In this document: positions 52,432 to 62,526 of the stretch, one piece after another
Position numbering within the stretch: position 1 is the stretch's first letter
Layout: every line of letters starts with the position of its first letter
NCBI GenBank assembly: GCA_018714445.1
Contig: DVNK01000038.1
Span: forward strand, 23,193-87,192
Length of the DNA stretch: 64,000 nucleotides
Reading direction: 5' to 3'
DNA from: Candidatus Fimadaptatus faecigallinarum
GTDB lineage: Bacteria > Bacillota > Clostridia > Christensenellales > Aristaeellaceae
Made by a program: the position numbers and the translations under genes
The notes under the pieces: model-generated
Database searches by the model: none
Seen by the model: only the letters and a program-made list of their open reading frames with translations
What the model was told of the DNA's origin: nothing

Positions 52432-54426
52432 ATGAGCGATATCATGCTGAAAGACATTAAGCCCACCAGCGGTGTCACGCTTGAGCGCGAGGGCGAGGGC
52501 TGGGCGCTGACGATACCCGCGGCGGGCGGAGGCATCGTGCTGGACGGCGTGTGCGCGGCCAGCCAGCGGTTCCTGGTGTTCGACCTGGACGTGCGCGAAC
52601 AGCACTGCGCCGTGATGAGCCTTAACTGCATCGAACCGGGCGGCGCATTGGGACTGGAGATGCGCTTTGGCGCGATGCCGTTCAAGGCGCGCATATGCCT
52701 GGATATGAACTGGATGGACGCGGCGCAGCTGTTCCCGGGCCACACCTGCGGCCAGCTCAAAGTGGTTATACACGGCCACCGCGTGCACCGGAGCGCGCTG
52801 GAGCGGGTCGAACTGCGCTGCGCGCCGTGCTACCACGACGTACATCTGTACATTGAGAACCTGCGGCTGACCGACGAGCGCCCGACCGAATACCCGCTGC
52901 CCGACGTGAAGCTGATAGACAAGTTCGGCCAGCTCAAGACCCGCGAGTGGCCCGGCAAGACCCACACCGAACAGGAACTGGTCGAGCGGCTGCGCGCGGC
53001 GCTCAACGCCGAGGACGACGGCTACCCGGTCGCCAGTTGGGACAGGTACGGCGGCGATTCCGCGCGCCATATGGCCGATGGCACGGGCTTCTTCCGCGCG
53101 CTCAAGCAGGACGGGCGCTGGTACCTGCTCGACCCGGACGGCAACGCGTTCTTCTCGACCGGCCCCGACTGCACGGTGATTCGCAGCGACGCGCGCATAG
53201 ACGGCATGGAGGGCCTGCTGGATGAGCTGCCCGACCGGAATGAGCTGCCCGAGCTGTTCGTAAAGAGCGAATTCCCGACGCCGGGCGATCTGCGCAAATG
53301 CGAGCTGTTCTCGTATACCCAGTGGAACCTGCGGCGGGCGTTTGGCGAGGGCTGGTTCAGCGCGTTTGCCAAGTACGTGGGGCGCATGCTGCGCGGCGCG
53401 GGCATGAACACGCTGGGCAACTGGTCGGAGCGCGAGCTGTTTGCGCGGGCAGGACTGCCGTACGTGATGCAGCTGAGTCATTTCCCGACGACGCAGACGT
53501 TGATTTTCCGCGACTTCCCGGACGTGTACTCGCCCGAGTACGCCCGCAACGCCGATGAATCCGCGCGCGAGCTGTCCAAGTTCCGCAACGACCGCTATAT
53601 GATAGGCTACTTCCTGCGCAACGAGCCGAGCTGGGCGTTTGTGGATGGGCTCATAATCGCCGACGAGGTGCTGCATACTCCGCAGCCGTCGTACTGCCGC
53701 GCGGCGCTCAAGGACTTCCTGCGCGAGCGCTACGGCGACATAGCCGCGCTCAACGCGGCATGGGGCACCGCGTACGACAGCTACGACGCGCTGGACGAGC
53801 CGATAGAGTGCGCCTCGGCGCTCAGCGCCGCATCCAACGCGGATATGCGCGAGTTCTCACGCCGGATGCTCGATCTGTACGTGGGCACACCCACGCGCGC
53901 ATGCCGGCGCGTCGACCCGAACCACATGAACCTGGGCATGCGCTGGGCATGGATATCCGACCCGGACATAGTGACGGGCTGGAAGTACTTCGACGTGTTC
54001 TCGATAAACTGCTACTCGTTCGACCCGACGGCTGCGCTGGACAACGTGGGCAATCTGGGTGTGGACCTGCCGGTGATGATAGGCGAATTCCACTTCGGCG
54101 CGATAGACGCGGGCCTGCCGTCCACGGGACTGAAGGCCGTGCCCGACCAGCACGAGCGCGCCAAGGCATATAGGTACTACTGCGAGCGGGTCGCGGCGCA
54201 TCCTCAGGGCGTGGGCTGCCACTACTTCCAGTGCTTCGACCAGTTCGCGCTGGGACGCTTTGACGGCGAGAACTACAACATAGGCCTGCTGGACGTGACC
54301 CTGCGCCCGTATGACGAGATGTTCAATGCCGCGCGTGAGAGCGCACAGCACATCTATGCGATAAACGCCGGCGAGGCCGCGCCCACCGACGAACAGGCGC
54401 GCACGATACCCATGATAGCGTTCTAA
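52432..54426 (+). CDS. Clan-A glycoside hydrolase (GH50/GH42-like)
   Basis: A 664-residue (beta/alpha)8 enzyme. GFFRALKQDGRWYLLDPDG resembles GH50 agarase-type proteins; the acid/base glutamate is probably Glu398 (YFLRNEPSW) and the nucleophile Glu552 (MIGEFHFG). An N-terminal beta-rich module of about 150 residues precedes it. No signal peptide. AGGAGGTTACAC-like site (TTGGAGG) before the ATG. Exact family and substrate are uncertain; beta-galactoside or agaro/porphyran-like sugars are plausible. Confidence 0.78.
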   Translation: MSDIMLKDIKPTSGVTLEREGEGWALTIPAAGGGIVLDGVCAASQRFLVFDLDVREQHCAVMSLNCIEPGGALGLEMRFGAMPFKARICLDMNWMDAAQLFPGHTCGQLKVVIHGHRVHRSALERVELRCAPCYHDVHLYIENLRLTDERPTEYPLPDVKLIDKFGQLKTREWPGKTHTEQELVERLRAALNAEDDGYPVASWDRYGGDSARHMADGTGFFRALKQDGRWYLLDPDGNAFFSTGPDCTVIRSDARIDGMEGLLDELPDRNELPELFVKSEFPTPGDLRKCELFSYTQWNLRRAFGEGWFSAFAKYVGRMLRGAGMNTLGNWSERELFARAGLPYVMQLSHFPTTQTLIFRDFPDVYSPEYARNADESARELSKFRNDRYMIGYFLRNEPSWAFVDGLIIADEVLHTPQPSYCRAALKDFLRERYGDIAALNAAWGTAYDSYDALDEPIECASALSAASNADMREFSRRMLDLYVGTPTRACRRVDPNHMNLGMRWAWISDPDIVTGWKYFDVFSINCYSFDPTAALDNVGNLGVDLPVMIGEFHFGAIDAGLPSTGLKAVPDQHERAKAYRYYCERVAAHPQGVGCHYFQCFDQFALGRFDGENYNIGLLDVTLRPYDEMFNAARESAQHIYAINAGEAAPTDEQARTIPMIAF

Positions 54427-54484
54427 TGCCCTCAGCGCCGCGCGCCGGGTGGCAGGATGGCAATTGAATCGCCAAGGCCGGCAG

Positions 54485-54945
54485 TGCTGACGTGTTTTCC
54501 GCTATGCCGGCAGCGCTGACGCCTTTCGCAACTACGCCGGCAACGCTGACGCCTTTCGCCGATACGACGGCAACGCTGACGCCTTTTGCTGCCACGCCGG
54601 CAACGCCGACGCCTTTTGCCGACATGCCTGCAACGCTGACGCATTTTGCCGCTACGATGGCAGTGCCGACGCACTTCGCTACCACGCCGGAAGCGCCAAC
54701 GCCTTTTGCCGCTACGACGGCAACGCTGACGCCTTTCGCCGACACGCCGGCAACGCTGACGCCTTTCGCCGACACGACGACAACGCCGACGCCTTTTGCG
54801 GCTACGCCGGCAACGCTAAAGTCATTTGCCGTCACACCGGTAACGTCGGCGCCTTTTGCCGCCACACCGGCACCCCAGACACCTTTTACTGCCACACCGG
54901 CAACGCCGACGCCCATCGCCGCCACGCCGGCAGCGATAGGCGCAG
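54485..54945. repeat. 30-bp tandem array
   Basis: About 15 units of GCTACGCCGGCAACGCTGACGCCTTTTGC type, 30 bases each. It follows the clan-A hydrolase gene. A frame reads TPFAATPATL repeatedly, but there is no ribosome site. Confidence 0.93.
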
Positions 54946-55009
54946 TGAGCTGTCATGTCATAAAGTGCCGGATAATTTCAGGCCGCTCCGGCTGCGGCGC
55001 GACGATATC

Positions 55010-55125
55010 ATATGCCCGGTGGGCCAAGCGCCTGCCGGGCATATCTGTTTTATCAAAAGTACGCCCCGGTCATGGTACGCTGCCGGCAAATCATGCCTGC
55101 GCAAGCGTCCATGCCGGGGCGTTTT
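55010..55125 (+). terminator. Two successive structured hairpins
   Basis: First: ATATGCCCGG (55010-55019) with CCGGGCATAT (55035-55044), followed by CTGTTTTATC. Second: ACGCCCCGG (55061-55069) with CCGGGGCGT (55114-55122), extended inside by CATGG/CCATG, followed by TTTTC. They could be tandem terminators for the array transcript or a structured RNA. The rest of the stretch to 55600 contains no gene I can support. Confidence 0.65.
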
Positions 55126-55603
55126 CAACCTCGCATATGGCTTATGCCCTGCAGCGCGGCCAAACGCGTATTGGCTGCGACGCGGCGCTGCAACATTCCG
55201 CATTTCGTATGCCGCACTGCGTCATACGCGCGCAGGCTCTGGCATCGGACTTTGCAGGCGCATCAAAGCCCGCCCATTGCATCATGCCAACATTTGCCAT
55301 TCATTAGACCAATCGCACCGGATCATATTGCGCAAGCCCCGCCGTCATGAGCCGCGCCGCCTGCGCCGGTATCGCAGGCCAACTTGCTTTATGCGCACCG
55401 GCGTGGACGCGTTGCATATAAACGACCTACGCTCACATAATCTGCGGCGGCGCGTTCAAGAATAAGATACTGAAAAAACTCGCGCACGGCGGCTCAAACA
55501 GGCAGGAATGCGGCGCAGCTGTGTCGAATACGAACGGGCTTGCCATTTTTGGCCCGGGGTTCCGGGCAGACATATAAATAACGCTTCAAAACAGGAGGAG
55601 CCA

Positions 55604-58600
55604 ATGACCCGCGAACAACTTCGCAGGCTCGCCGGCGATGAGATATACGCCGCCGGCGCGCAGTTTTATCAAAATCAGGGCGTGCGCGAGGTCACGCGCA
55701 GCCAGCTCGCCGCATCGGGCACACAGGCCTCCAGCGGCTTGCAGTTCATTGTAAACGATACCCCGCGCCGCACCGTGGCCGTGCGCGCCGACGCCCGCGC
55801 CGCAATCTGCAATTGCGAGATCTATCAGCGCGAACTGGCCCAAAACGGCCGGCGCGTATGCCCGCATGTGGTCGCCGCGATACTGTACTACCTGGCCAGC
55901 GGCAAGGCCGACGAATACTTCTCGCGCGTGGCGCTGGAGGCCGGCGACTCGCTGCTGAGCTCATATGAGCCGGTCATACACGAGACGCAGCTCGTGCTCG
56001 AACCCACGCTGCACATATCCGCGCCCGCGCTCAAGGCCGCGCACAACTCCGCCGGCGCGCTGACCGGCCAGGATAACGCCGCGCTGGCGCCCGCCACGAT
56101 ATCGCTGCGCATCGGCAAAAAGCGCTCGGATCGCTCCGGGCGCATGTACGCGGTGCGCTCGATGCCCAAGTTTCTGCGCGGACACATGGCCCGCCAGGAG
56201 GTCGAATTCTCCAAGTCGTTCACATACCAGCCGCAGTGGATGGAGTTCACCCAACCGCAGTTGCCGCTGCTCAGGCTCCTGTGCGAGATATTCACCACGA
56301 TAGAACCCGCCGAGCGCGCCGGCTACAAGCTGGTCGCCGACGCGCGCATGCTGCCGATACCGCCGCTGATGATGACGCGGCTGCTGCGCATACTGTCGGC
56401 GTGTCCGTTCCGGCTGGCGATAGGCGAGCGCGAATACGAAATAGAGGAGATCACCCGCGAGGCGCTGCCGCTAAGGGCCAGCCTGGACACCGCTGGCCGC
56501 GATATAGAGCTCAGCGCGCGCGTGGAGGGCGGACGGCCGATACCGCTCGACCTGGACGGCGAATTTGTGTTTCTGGGCGGCGCGGTGTACCGGCTGGCCG
56601 CCAACCGGCGTCAGGCGCTGTTCCCGCTGATAAAGCAGCTGGCCAGCGGCGTCAGCTCGTTCAGGTTCCAGCCGCGCCAGGCTGAGCGCGTGATAAGCGA
56701 ACTGTTGCCGCAGCTCAAGCTCGCCGCGTCGGTCGCGATAGGCGACAACCTCAAAAAGCGCATAGTCAATGAAAAGCTGCTGCCGCGCGTATACCTGGAC
56801 CGCCAGGGCGCACAGACGCTCAGCGGCGGCATATCGGCGCGCGTGAAGTTCCGCTATGGCAATATAGAGATAGACCCGTTCGCGCCGGCCGGCACGGTCG
56901 CGATGACCGAGGCGCGCGGCGCAGAGGAGGGCTTCACCGAATACGATCCCGACGATCCATTTCGCGAGGTCGCGCCCGAACGCGTCGACAATCAGCCCAG
57001 CGAGCGCCCTCAGCCCGGCGAACTGCTACTGATGCGCGACGCCGAGGGCGAGCGCTCGATAATCGACATACTGTCGGGCTACGGGTTCAAGGTGCGGCTG
57101 GGCGAGGTCCATCTGACCGGTCAGGACGAGATATACGAGTTCTTCGTAGACGGCATAAAGGAGCTCAGCAAGGTCTGCGAGGTGTACTGCTCGGACTCGT
57201 TCAGGCGCATGACGCCGCGCAAGCTGATACCGCGCGGCCGCAGCTACATATCCGACGGCAAGCTGCTGATGAGCCTGGAGGGCGAACTGGGCGAGCTGCC
57301 GCCGCAGGAGCTGGTCGCGATACTGGCCGCGCTGCGCGACCGCAAGAAGTACTTCCGGCTGCACAACGGCTCGATGCTGTCGTTGGACGAGGTCGGCGCG
57401 GACTGGCTGGAGCTGGCCGACGCGGTGGCCGACGCGGGCGTAGTCAGAAAGAGCGGCGTGCTCGAGCTGGAGAGCTACCGCGCGACGTACCTCAACTCGC
57501 TGCTAAAGGGCCTTAGCAACATGAGCACCGACGAATCGGTCGACAGCGCTTCGCGGCTCGAGGCCCCGACCGACCCGTGTCCCGAGGAGCTCGCCGCGAC
57601 GCTGCGCCCGTACCAGGTGCGCGGATTCGAGTGGCTGCAGGCGCTCTACAAGCTGCATCTGGGCGGCGTGCTGGCCGACGACATGGGCCTGGGCAAGACG
57701 CTGCAGATGATAGCGCTGATGCTCTACGCAACTCAGCGCGACGGACGCATGCCGTCGCTGGTCGTAGCGCCCACGACGCTTACGTACAACTGGCTCAGCG
57801 AGCTGAACAAGTTTGCGCCGCAGCTGCGCGCGCTGGTGCTGGACGGCACCCGCGTAAAGCGCCAGGAGCTGATAGAAAAGCTGCAAAAGCAACACGACGT
57901 GGACGTGCTGATAACCTCATACCCGCTGATACGGCGCGACGGCGAGCTGCTGGGCGAATTCAAGTTCCGCTTCTGCATACTCGACGAGGCCCAGAACATA
58001 AAGAACGCCCAATCGGTGGGCGCGGAGGCCGTGCGCCAGATAGACGCGCTGAGCCGCTTCGCGCTGACCGGCACTCCTATGGAAAACCATCCCGGCGAGC
58101 TGTGGTCGATATTCAACTTCGTGATGCCGGGCTACCTGCTGAGCAACAGCGCCTTCATGCGCCAGCATGGCCAAGGCCAGAACGCCGAACAGCTCCGAAC
58201 CAAGCTGCGGCCATTCCTGCTGCGCCGGCTCAAGCGCGACGTGCTGCCCGAGCTGCCCGAGAAGGTCGAGCAGACGATCGTGGCCGAGCCCACGCCCGAA
58301 CAGCTGGACGTGTACAAGGCGTCGATGCTGCGGCTGCGCGGCCATGTGCAGGAGCTGCTGGGCCAGAGCGAGGGCGGTACGTCGGCGTTTGGCCGCAGCC
58401 GCATAGAGGTGCTCTCGGCGATAACCGAGCTCAGGCAGATCTGCTGCCATCCGAAGCTGTGCCTGGACAACTACGAGGGCTCCTCGGGCAAGCTGGAGCT
58501 GCTTATGGACATACTGCCGGGCGCGCTGGAGGCGGGGCACCGGGTGCTGCTGTTCAGTCAGTTCACCTCGATGCTGAGCATAATCAAGCAGCGCCTGACC

Positions 58601-59014
58601 GAAGCCGGCATAAAGTGGCTCTACCTGGACGGTCAGACGCCCGCCGAGGAGCGCATAGCGCTGGTCAAGCAGTTCAACGCGGGCGCGGAGGCCGGCGAGG
58701 ATGCCGCCGACGTATTCCTGATATCGCTCAAGGCGGGCGGCTCGGGCCTGAACCTGACCGGCGCCGACATGGTCATACACTACGACCCGTGGTGGAACCC
58801 CGCCGTCGAGGATCAGGCCACCGACCGCGTGCACCGCATCGGTCAGACGCGCTCGGTGCAGGTGCTCCGGCTCATCACCAAGGACACCGTCGAACAGGGC
58901 GTGCTCGAGATGTCGCAGCGCAAGCGCGCGCTGTTCGATCAGGTCATAACCTCGGGCGATACGATACCCACCCAGCTCACCGAACAGGAGATACTGGCGC
59001 TGTTCCAGCTGTGA
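55604..59014 (+). CDS. SWIM zinc finger / SNF2-family helicase
   Basis: A 1136-residue protein. A SWIM-type finger (Cys69, Cys71, Cys86, His88) is followed by a long helicase-associated region (DUF/SNF2-associated), then a SNF2 motor: Walker A LADDMGLGKT near residue 692, DEAQ near 794, and the helicase-C block SLKAGGSGLNLTGADMV..DPWWNPAVEDQATDR. Such proteins occur across Firmicutes and probably act on DNA-protein complexes or RNA polymerase. ACAGGAGGAG before the ATG at 55604. Confidence 0.93.
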   Translation: MTREQLRRLAGDEIYAAGAQFYQNQGVREVTRSQLAASGTQASSGLQFIVNDTPRRTVAVRADARAAICNCEIYQRELAQNGRRVCPHVVAAILYYLASGKADEYFSRVALEAGDSLLSSYEPVIHETQLVLEPTLHISAPALKAAHNSAGALTGQDNAALAPATISLRIGKKRSDRSGRMYAVRSMPKFLRGHMARQEVEFSKSFTYQPQWMEFTQPQLPLLRLLCEIFTTIEPAERAGYKLVADARMLPIPPLMMTRLLRILSACPFRLAIGEREYEIEEITREALPLRASLDTAGRDIELSARVEGGRPIPLDLDGEFVFLGGAVYRLAANRRQALFPLIKQLASGVSSFRFQPRQAERVISELLPQLKLAASVAIGDNLKKRIVNEKLLPRVYLDRQGAQTLSGGISARVKFRYGNIEIDPFAPAGTVAMTEARGAEEGFTEYDPDDPFREVAPERVDNQPSERPQPGELLLMRDAEGERSIIDILSGYGFKVRLGEVHLTGQDEIYEFFVDGIKELSKVCEVYCSDSFRRMTPRKLIPRGRSYISDGKLLMSLEGELGELPPQELVAILAALRDRKKYFRLHNGSMLSLDEVGADWLELADAVADAGVVRKSGVLELESYRATYLNSLLKGLSNMSTDESVDSASRLEAPTDPCPEELAATLRPYQVRGFEWLQALYKLHLGGVLADDMGLGKTLQMIALMLYATQRDGRMPSLVVAPTTLTYNWLSELNKFAPQLRALVLDGTRVKRQELIEKLQKQHDVDVLITSYPLIRRDGELLGEFKFRFCILDEAQNIKNAQSVGAEAVRQIDALSRFALTGTPMENHPGELWSIFNFVMPGYLLSNSAFMRQHGQGQNAEQLRTKLRPFLLRRLKRDVLPELPEKVEQTIVAEPTPEQLDVYKASMLRLRGHVQELLGQSEGGTSAFGRSRIEVLSAITELRQICCHPKLCLDNYEGSSGKLELLMDILPGALEAGHRVLLFSQFTSMLSIIKQRLTEAGIKWLYLDGQTPAEERIALVKQFNAGAEAGEDAADVFLISLKAGGSGLNLTGADMVIHYDPWWNPAVEDQATDRVHRIGQTRSVQVLRLITKDTVEQGVLEMSQRKRALFDQVITSGDTIPTQLTEQEILALFQL

Positions 59015-59045
59015 GCAGGCGCGCGGGCGACGCTCGCGCGTGTTC

Positions 59046-59087
59046 GAAATATCCCGCGGACGCAATCTCACGTTCGCGGGATATTTC
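59046..59087 (+). terminator. Terminator of the SNF2 gene
   Basis: GAAATATCCCGCG (59046-59058) pairs perfectly with CGCGGGATATTTC (59075-59087). It lies 32 bases beyond the stop. Confidence 0.8.
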
Positions 59088-59239
59088 ATGTCGTGGGCGA
59101 TTCCGGCACGCGGCCGGGCGGATTGCCGCCGGATTGCCTTTAAGCGCCGGGCCGGTTTCATCAGGTTGAGCTTTGCGGCGCAATGCGCCGCCGCGTCCGA
59201 TTCCATATCAATCTGAATGCCGAGTCACGCGCCGGCACG

Positions 59240-59530
59240 CATATCTGATTTTCACCGGATGGTGCTGGATTTTCAGCCCGCATAACAGATTCCTGAGTTG
59301 CGCAAAGTTCATATTCTGAAAATGCGGGTGAATCGCACATTGGGCGCGCGCTTTGCCCGAAACGCAATCCGCGCATGGTTAGTATGATTTTCGCCGGATG
59401 GTGCCGAATTTCCAGCCTGCAAAGCAGATTCCTGAGTGCACACCAAGTTCATATTCTGAAAATGCGGGTGAATTGCGCATTTGGCGCGCGCGCTGCCCGA
59501 AACGCAATCCGCGCATGGCGGGCATGTCCT
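59240..59530. repeat. 139-bp duplication
   Basis: GATTTTCACCGGATGGTGCTG and related sequence at 59247 recurs at 59386; shared blocks include ATTCCTGAG, AAGTTCATATTCTGAAAATG and CCGAAACGCAATCCGCGCATGG. Two copies. Confidence 0.85.
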
Positions 59531-59594
59531 CAGCCGTGCCCGGATTTGAGTAAAAATTATGAAAATAACTTCTGCGCTTTCCGCTCATCCCGAC

Positions 59595-59623
59595 TTGACA
59601 CGGATTGAGTCGCAATATATACT
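59595..59623 (+). promoter_or_regulatory. Promoter of the SH3 protein gene
   Basis: -35 TTGACA (59595-59600), 17-base spacer, -10 TATACT (59618-59623). Confidence 0.85.
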
Positions 59624-59675
59624 CATAAGTAAGGTGCCAATCTCACTTCATGCGAGCAAAAGGAGGTAGTGAGCT

Positions 59676-61646
59676 GTGTTCAAGAAGTTGCTGTCCGAAA
59701 TACTGGCTGTTGCGATGGCGTTCGGATGCATTGGATCAGTTGCGCTGGCCGACGAGCTGGCAACCACAGACCCAGTCGCACAGGCAACTGCAGAAGTCGC
59801 CCCGACCGACGCGCCCCAGGACGATACCCAGTCTGACAATACTACTGAATTGCCCGATTACGATGAACACTATTCGCCGCACGTATCCGACATAAGCCTG
59901 GCCGCCGGCGAATCGGTGACCGTGGACGTGATCGACATGGCGCATGAGGGCGCACGCTTGCCCGAGTCCGCCAAACTCCAAAGCGTCGAGATCATGAATC
60001 AAGACCTGAGCGACGCAGTGACCGTCGAATACGCCTCCGACACGGGCAAACTCACGGTAACGACTACGGCTGAGTTTGACGCCGACACCGAATGCGTGCT
60101 GCAGTTCTATTCGGCCGGCGCAGACGGCGGCGCTGACCCGTCGCACCAGTACGACCCCGCGACCTTCACGATAACCTGCGACGCCGCGACCGCCGCACCC
60201 ACGCCCGCAGCCGACGCAGTGAAATTCGACCGGATCGGGTGGATAGAAAACTTCGGCACCAGGATGACGCTGCCCAATGGCACGTCCAACTGCGTGGTGG
60301 TGTTCTATGCGACGAACGAAAACGGCGACATAACTCCGCCTTCCTCGCACAGTATGTCGTTTGTCTACGAGTCGACCTATTACTTTAATGCACGCCTCGA
60401 TAATTACTATATCTACCACGACGACGGTTCATGCGACGTGGCCGTTGGCCTCTATATCGACACGATCGCCGACACGGGCGGCCGATATTTCCACATAACG
60501 CTCACGGCTTTCCCCAACTATTCCGACGCACACGAATCGCGCGGCCTGGACATAGCGGTGACCAACCCAGGAACCACCGTCGATTCCATAAGCGACGTAC
60601 ATATTAAGCCCGGCGATTCGGTCACGATACCGCTTGACGGCATACTGTCCAACACCGTGACCTGGGCAAACAGCTATACCAGTTCGCAACCCGAGCTTCT
60701 CGCCGACAAGTTGAACTTCGATTACGACGCCCAGTCCCGGACGCTCACTATCACGGCGTCGCCGGACTTTGCGGAGACCATCGACGTGACGCTCAAATTC
60801 TTCAACAATCGCACGGGCGAGCTGGACATAGAATACGGATTTGACGTCATATGCGACGATAGCGAAGCGCTGCCCACCGAGCAGCCCACGCCTACCGAGC
60901 CTACGCCCACCGAACCCGCGCCCACTGAGCCCACGCCCACTGAGCCCACGCCCACCGAGCCCGCGCCCACCGAACCCGCGTCAGTGCGCAAGGGCGTCGT
61001 GGTAAACGTCAACACCAGCCTCAACATACGCCCCTCGGCTGATACCTCCGGCCGGCCGCTGACCACCGTCAAAAACGGCACAGAGCTGACGATACTCGGC
61101 GAGCAGGGCAACTTCTACCACGTCAAGCTCGCCGACGGCACCACAGGCTACGCGTCCAAGGACTACGTGCGTGAGACAACGGTCGAACCAGAGCCCACTC
61201 CCACCGAGCCTGCACCGACTGAACCCGCGTCGGCGCGCAAGGGCGTCGTGGTAAACGTCAACACCAGCCTCAACATACGTCCCTCGGCTGATACCTCCGG
61301 CCGGCCGCTGACCACCGTCAGGAACGGCACCAAACTGACCATACTGGGCCAGCAAGGCGACTTTTACCATGTGCAGCTCGCCGACGGCACCGTCGGATAC
61401 GCCGCGATAGCCTACGTGAACGAACTGGCGATCATAGATCCCGACAAGTATGGCTACTTCGTGGACGTGATCACAAACGGCAGCAGGCTGAACCTGCGCA
61501 AGACGCCCGGCGGCACGCGCATTGCGCTGATACCTAACGGTACGCGGCTTGTGATCGTCGATGTAGTCGGCGAGTGGAGCCTGGTCGAGTATGACGGCCT
61601 GCGCGGCTATGTCAGCAACCAATACATCAAAAACGTGCTCTTTTGA
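59676..61646 (+). CDS. Secreted protein with three bacterial SH3 domains
   Basis: A 656-residue exported protein. GTG start, AAAAGGAGG about 10 bases upstream. A signal peptide ends near VALADEL. A roughly 350-residue N-terminal beta-rich region of unknown fold follows, then a (PTEP)n linker, two nearly identical SH3 modules (GVVVNVNTSLNIRPSADTSG) and a diverged third (YGYFVDVITNGSRLNLRKTPG). SH3 domains of this type bind cell wall. The near-identity of the first two points to recent duplication. It probably lies on the cell surface. Confidence 0.9.
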   Translation: MFKKLLSEILAVAMAFGCIGSVALADELATTDPVAQATAEVAPTDAPQDDTQSDNTTELPDYDEHYSPHVSDISLAAGESVTVDVIDMAHEGARLPESAKLQSVEIMNQDLSDAVTVEYASDTGKLTVTTTAEFDADTECVLQFYSAGADGGADPSHQYDPATFTITCDAATAAPTPAADAVKFDRIGWIENFGTRMTLPNGTSNCVVVFYATNENGDITPPSSHSMSFVYESTYYFNARLDNYYIYHDDGSCDVAVGLYIDTIADTGGRYFHITLTAFPNYSDAHESRGLDIAVTNPGTTVDSISDVHIKPGDSVTIPLDGILSNTVTWANSYTSSQPELLADKLNFDYDAQSRTLTITASPDFAETIDVTLKFFNNRTGELDIEYGFDVICDDSEALPTEQPTPTEPTPTEPAPTEPTPTEPTPTEPAPTEPASVRKGVVVNVNTSLNIRPSADTSGRPLTTVKNGTELTILGEQGNFYHVKLADGTTGYASKDYVRETTVEPEPTPTEPAPTEPASARKGVVVNVNTSLNIRPSADTSGRPLTTVRNGTKLTILGQQGDFYHVQLADGTVGYAAIAYVNELAIIDPDKYGYFVDVITNGSRLNLRKTPGGTRIALIPNGTRLVIVDVVGEWSLVEYDGLRGYVSNQYIKNVLF

Positions 61647-61716
61647 CGCTGACTGATTGCCCGGCCGCATAGGAGGCATACAAGTCCTCTAAGCGCCGCG
61701 GCATTTGACAATCGTG

Positions 61717-61755
61717 CCCCTGCGAATACAGCTCGCTGCATTCGCAGGGGTTTTT
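61717..61755 (+). terminator. Terminator of the SH3 protein gene
   Basis: CCCCTGCGAAT..CAG pairs with CTG..ATTCGCAGGGG followed by five T residues. Confidence 0.96.
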
Positions 61756-61812
61756 CGGCGTTTACGGCAAAATAACATTATTAAGAATCGTCCTTTTTGG
61801 ACATTCAGCGCC

Positions 61813-61841
61813 TTTACATATTATCGGATTTGAGATATACT
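61813..61841 (+). promoter_or_regulatory. Promoter of the small exported protein gene
   Basis: -35 TTTACA (61813-61818), 17-base spacer, -10 TATACT (61836-61841). Confidence 0.75.
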
Positions 61842-61943
61842 TTATATATGATAAATCATATCAGCGAAGCAGGTGATTCCATTGGCGCACATGATTTCGA
61901 TGCACCGACAACCAGCTGGACTTTGTGAAGGGAGTCTAATCAT

Positions 61944-62396
61944 ATGAAGCGGATAATGGCATGTATCATGGCGGCGCTGATGCTGTGTGCTGCGCTGGCG
62001 CCCGCGCTGGCCGACTCGGAAGTCGCGCCGCTGAACGGGGCGCTCGCCGCATTGAATGACGCCTACGGCGCGCTCGAGGACAGCAGCGTAGCCATAACCC
62101 ACGCATACCTGCTGGAGGTTGCCGACCGCGACGCGCTCAGCGAACACGGCGCGGCGCTGTTTGGCGAGTGCGACGCGTGCGTGTACATCATCGCTGAGCA
62201 GACGGTCGCCGGATTTGCGATACCGTACATTATGGAGATATGTTATCTGGTGGGCGCGGACGGTTCGGTACAGCTCAGCGAAAGCGGTTTGAACACGATG
62301 AACGCGTATGCCTGGCAGGACGAGTACGCGGGCATATCGATAACCGACGTAACCGAAGCAGCGCTGGCGGGCTGGCCAGTCGCTAACGCCGAATGA
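61944..62396 (+). CDS. Small exported protein of unknown function
   Basis: A 150-residue protein with a Sec signal (MKRIMACIMAALMLCAALAPALA). The mature part (about 125 residues) is acidic and has two cysteines in GECDACVYIIA. I do not recognise a family. It has its own promoter and terminator. GAAGGGAG precedes the ATG. Confidence 0.83.
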   Translation: MKRIMACIMAALMLCAALAPALADSEVAPLNGALAALNDAYGALEDSSVAITHAYLLEVADRDALSEHGAALFGECDACVYIIAEQTVAGFAIPYIMEICYLVGADGSVQLSESGLNTMNAYAWQDEYAGISITDVTEAALAGWPVANAE

Positions 62397-62433
62397 ACGC
62401 TCTAAAATCAGCATGCCCGACATTGACATACAT

Positions 62434-62467
62434 AAAAGGCAGTGGCGCTCAATGCCGCTGCCTTTTT
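62434..62467. terminator. Convergent terminator
   Basis: AAAGGCAGTGGC and GCCGCTGCCTTTTT form a stem with T-runs on both strands (AAAA before and TTTTT after), ending the small exported gene and the kinase gene opposite. Confidence 0.95.
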
Positions 62468-62526
62468 CAGTTCCATATTCCAGCCCGCGCCGATTCAGGC
62501 TGCGCTCAAGTTGCGCTCAAGCATCA

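Noticed and set aside
59240..59530. IS element or MITE
   Set aside because: The two 139-bp copies are direct tandem repeats without terminal inverted repeats or target-site duplication.
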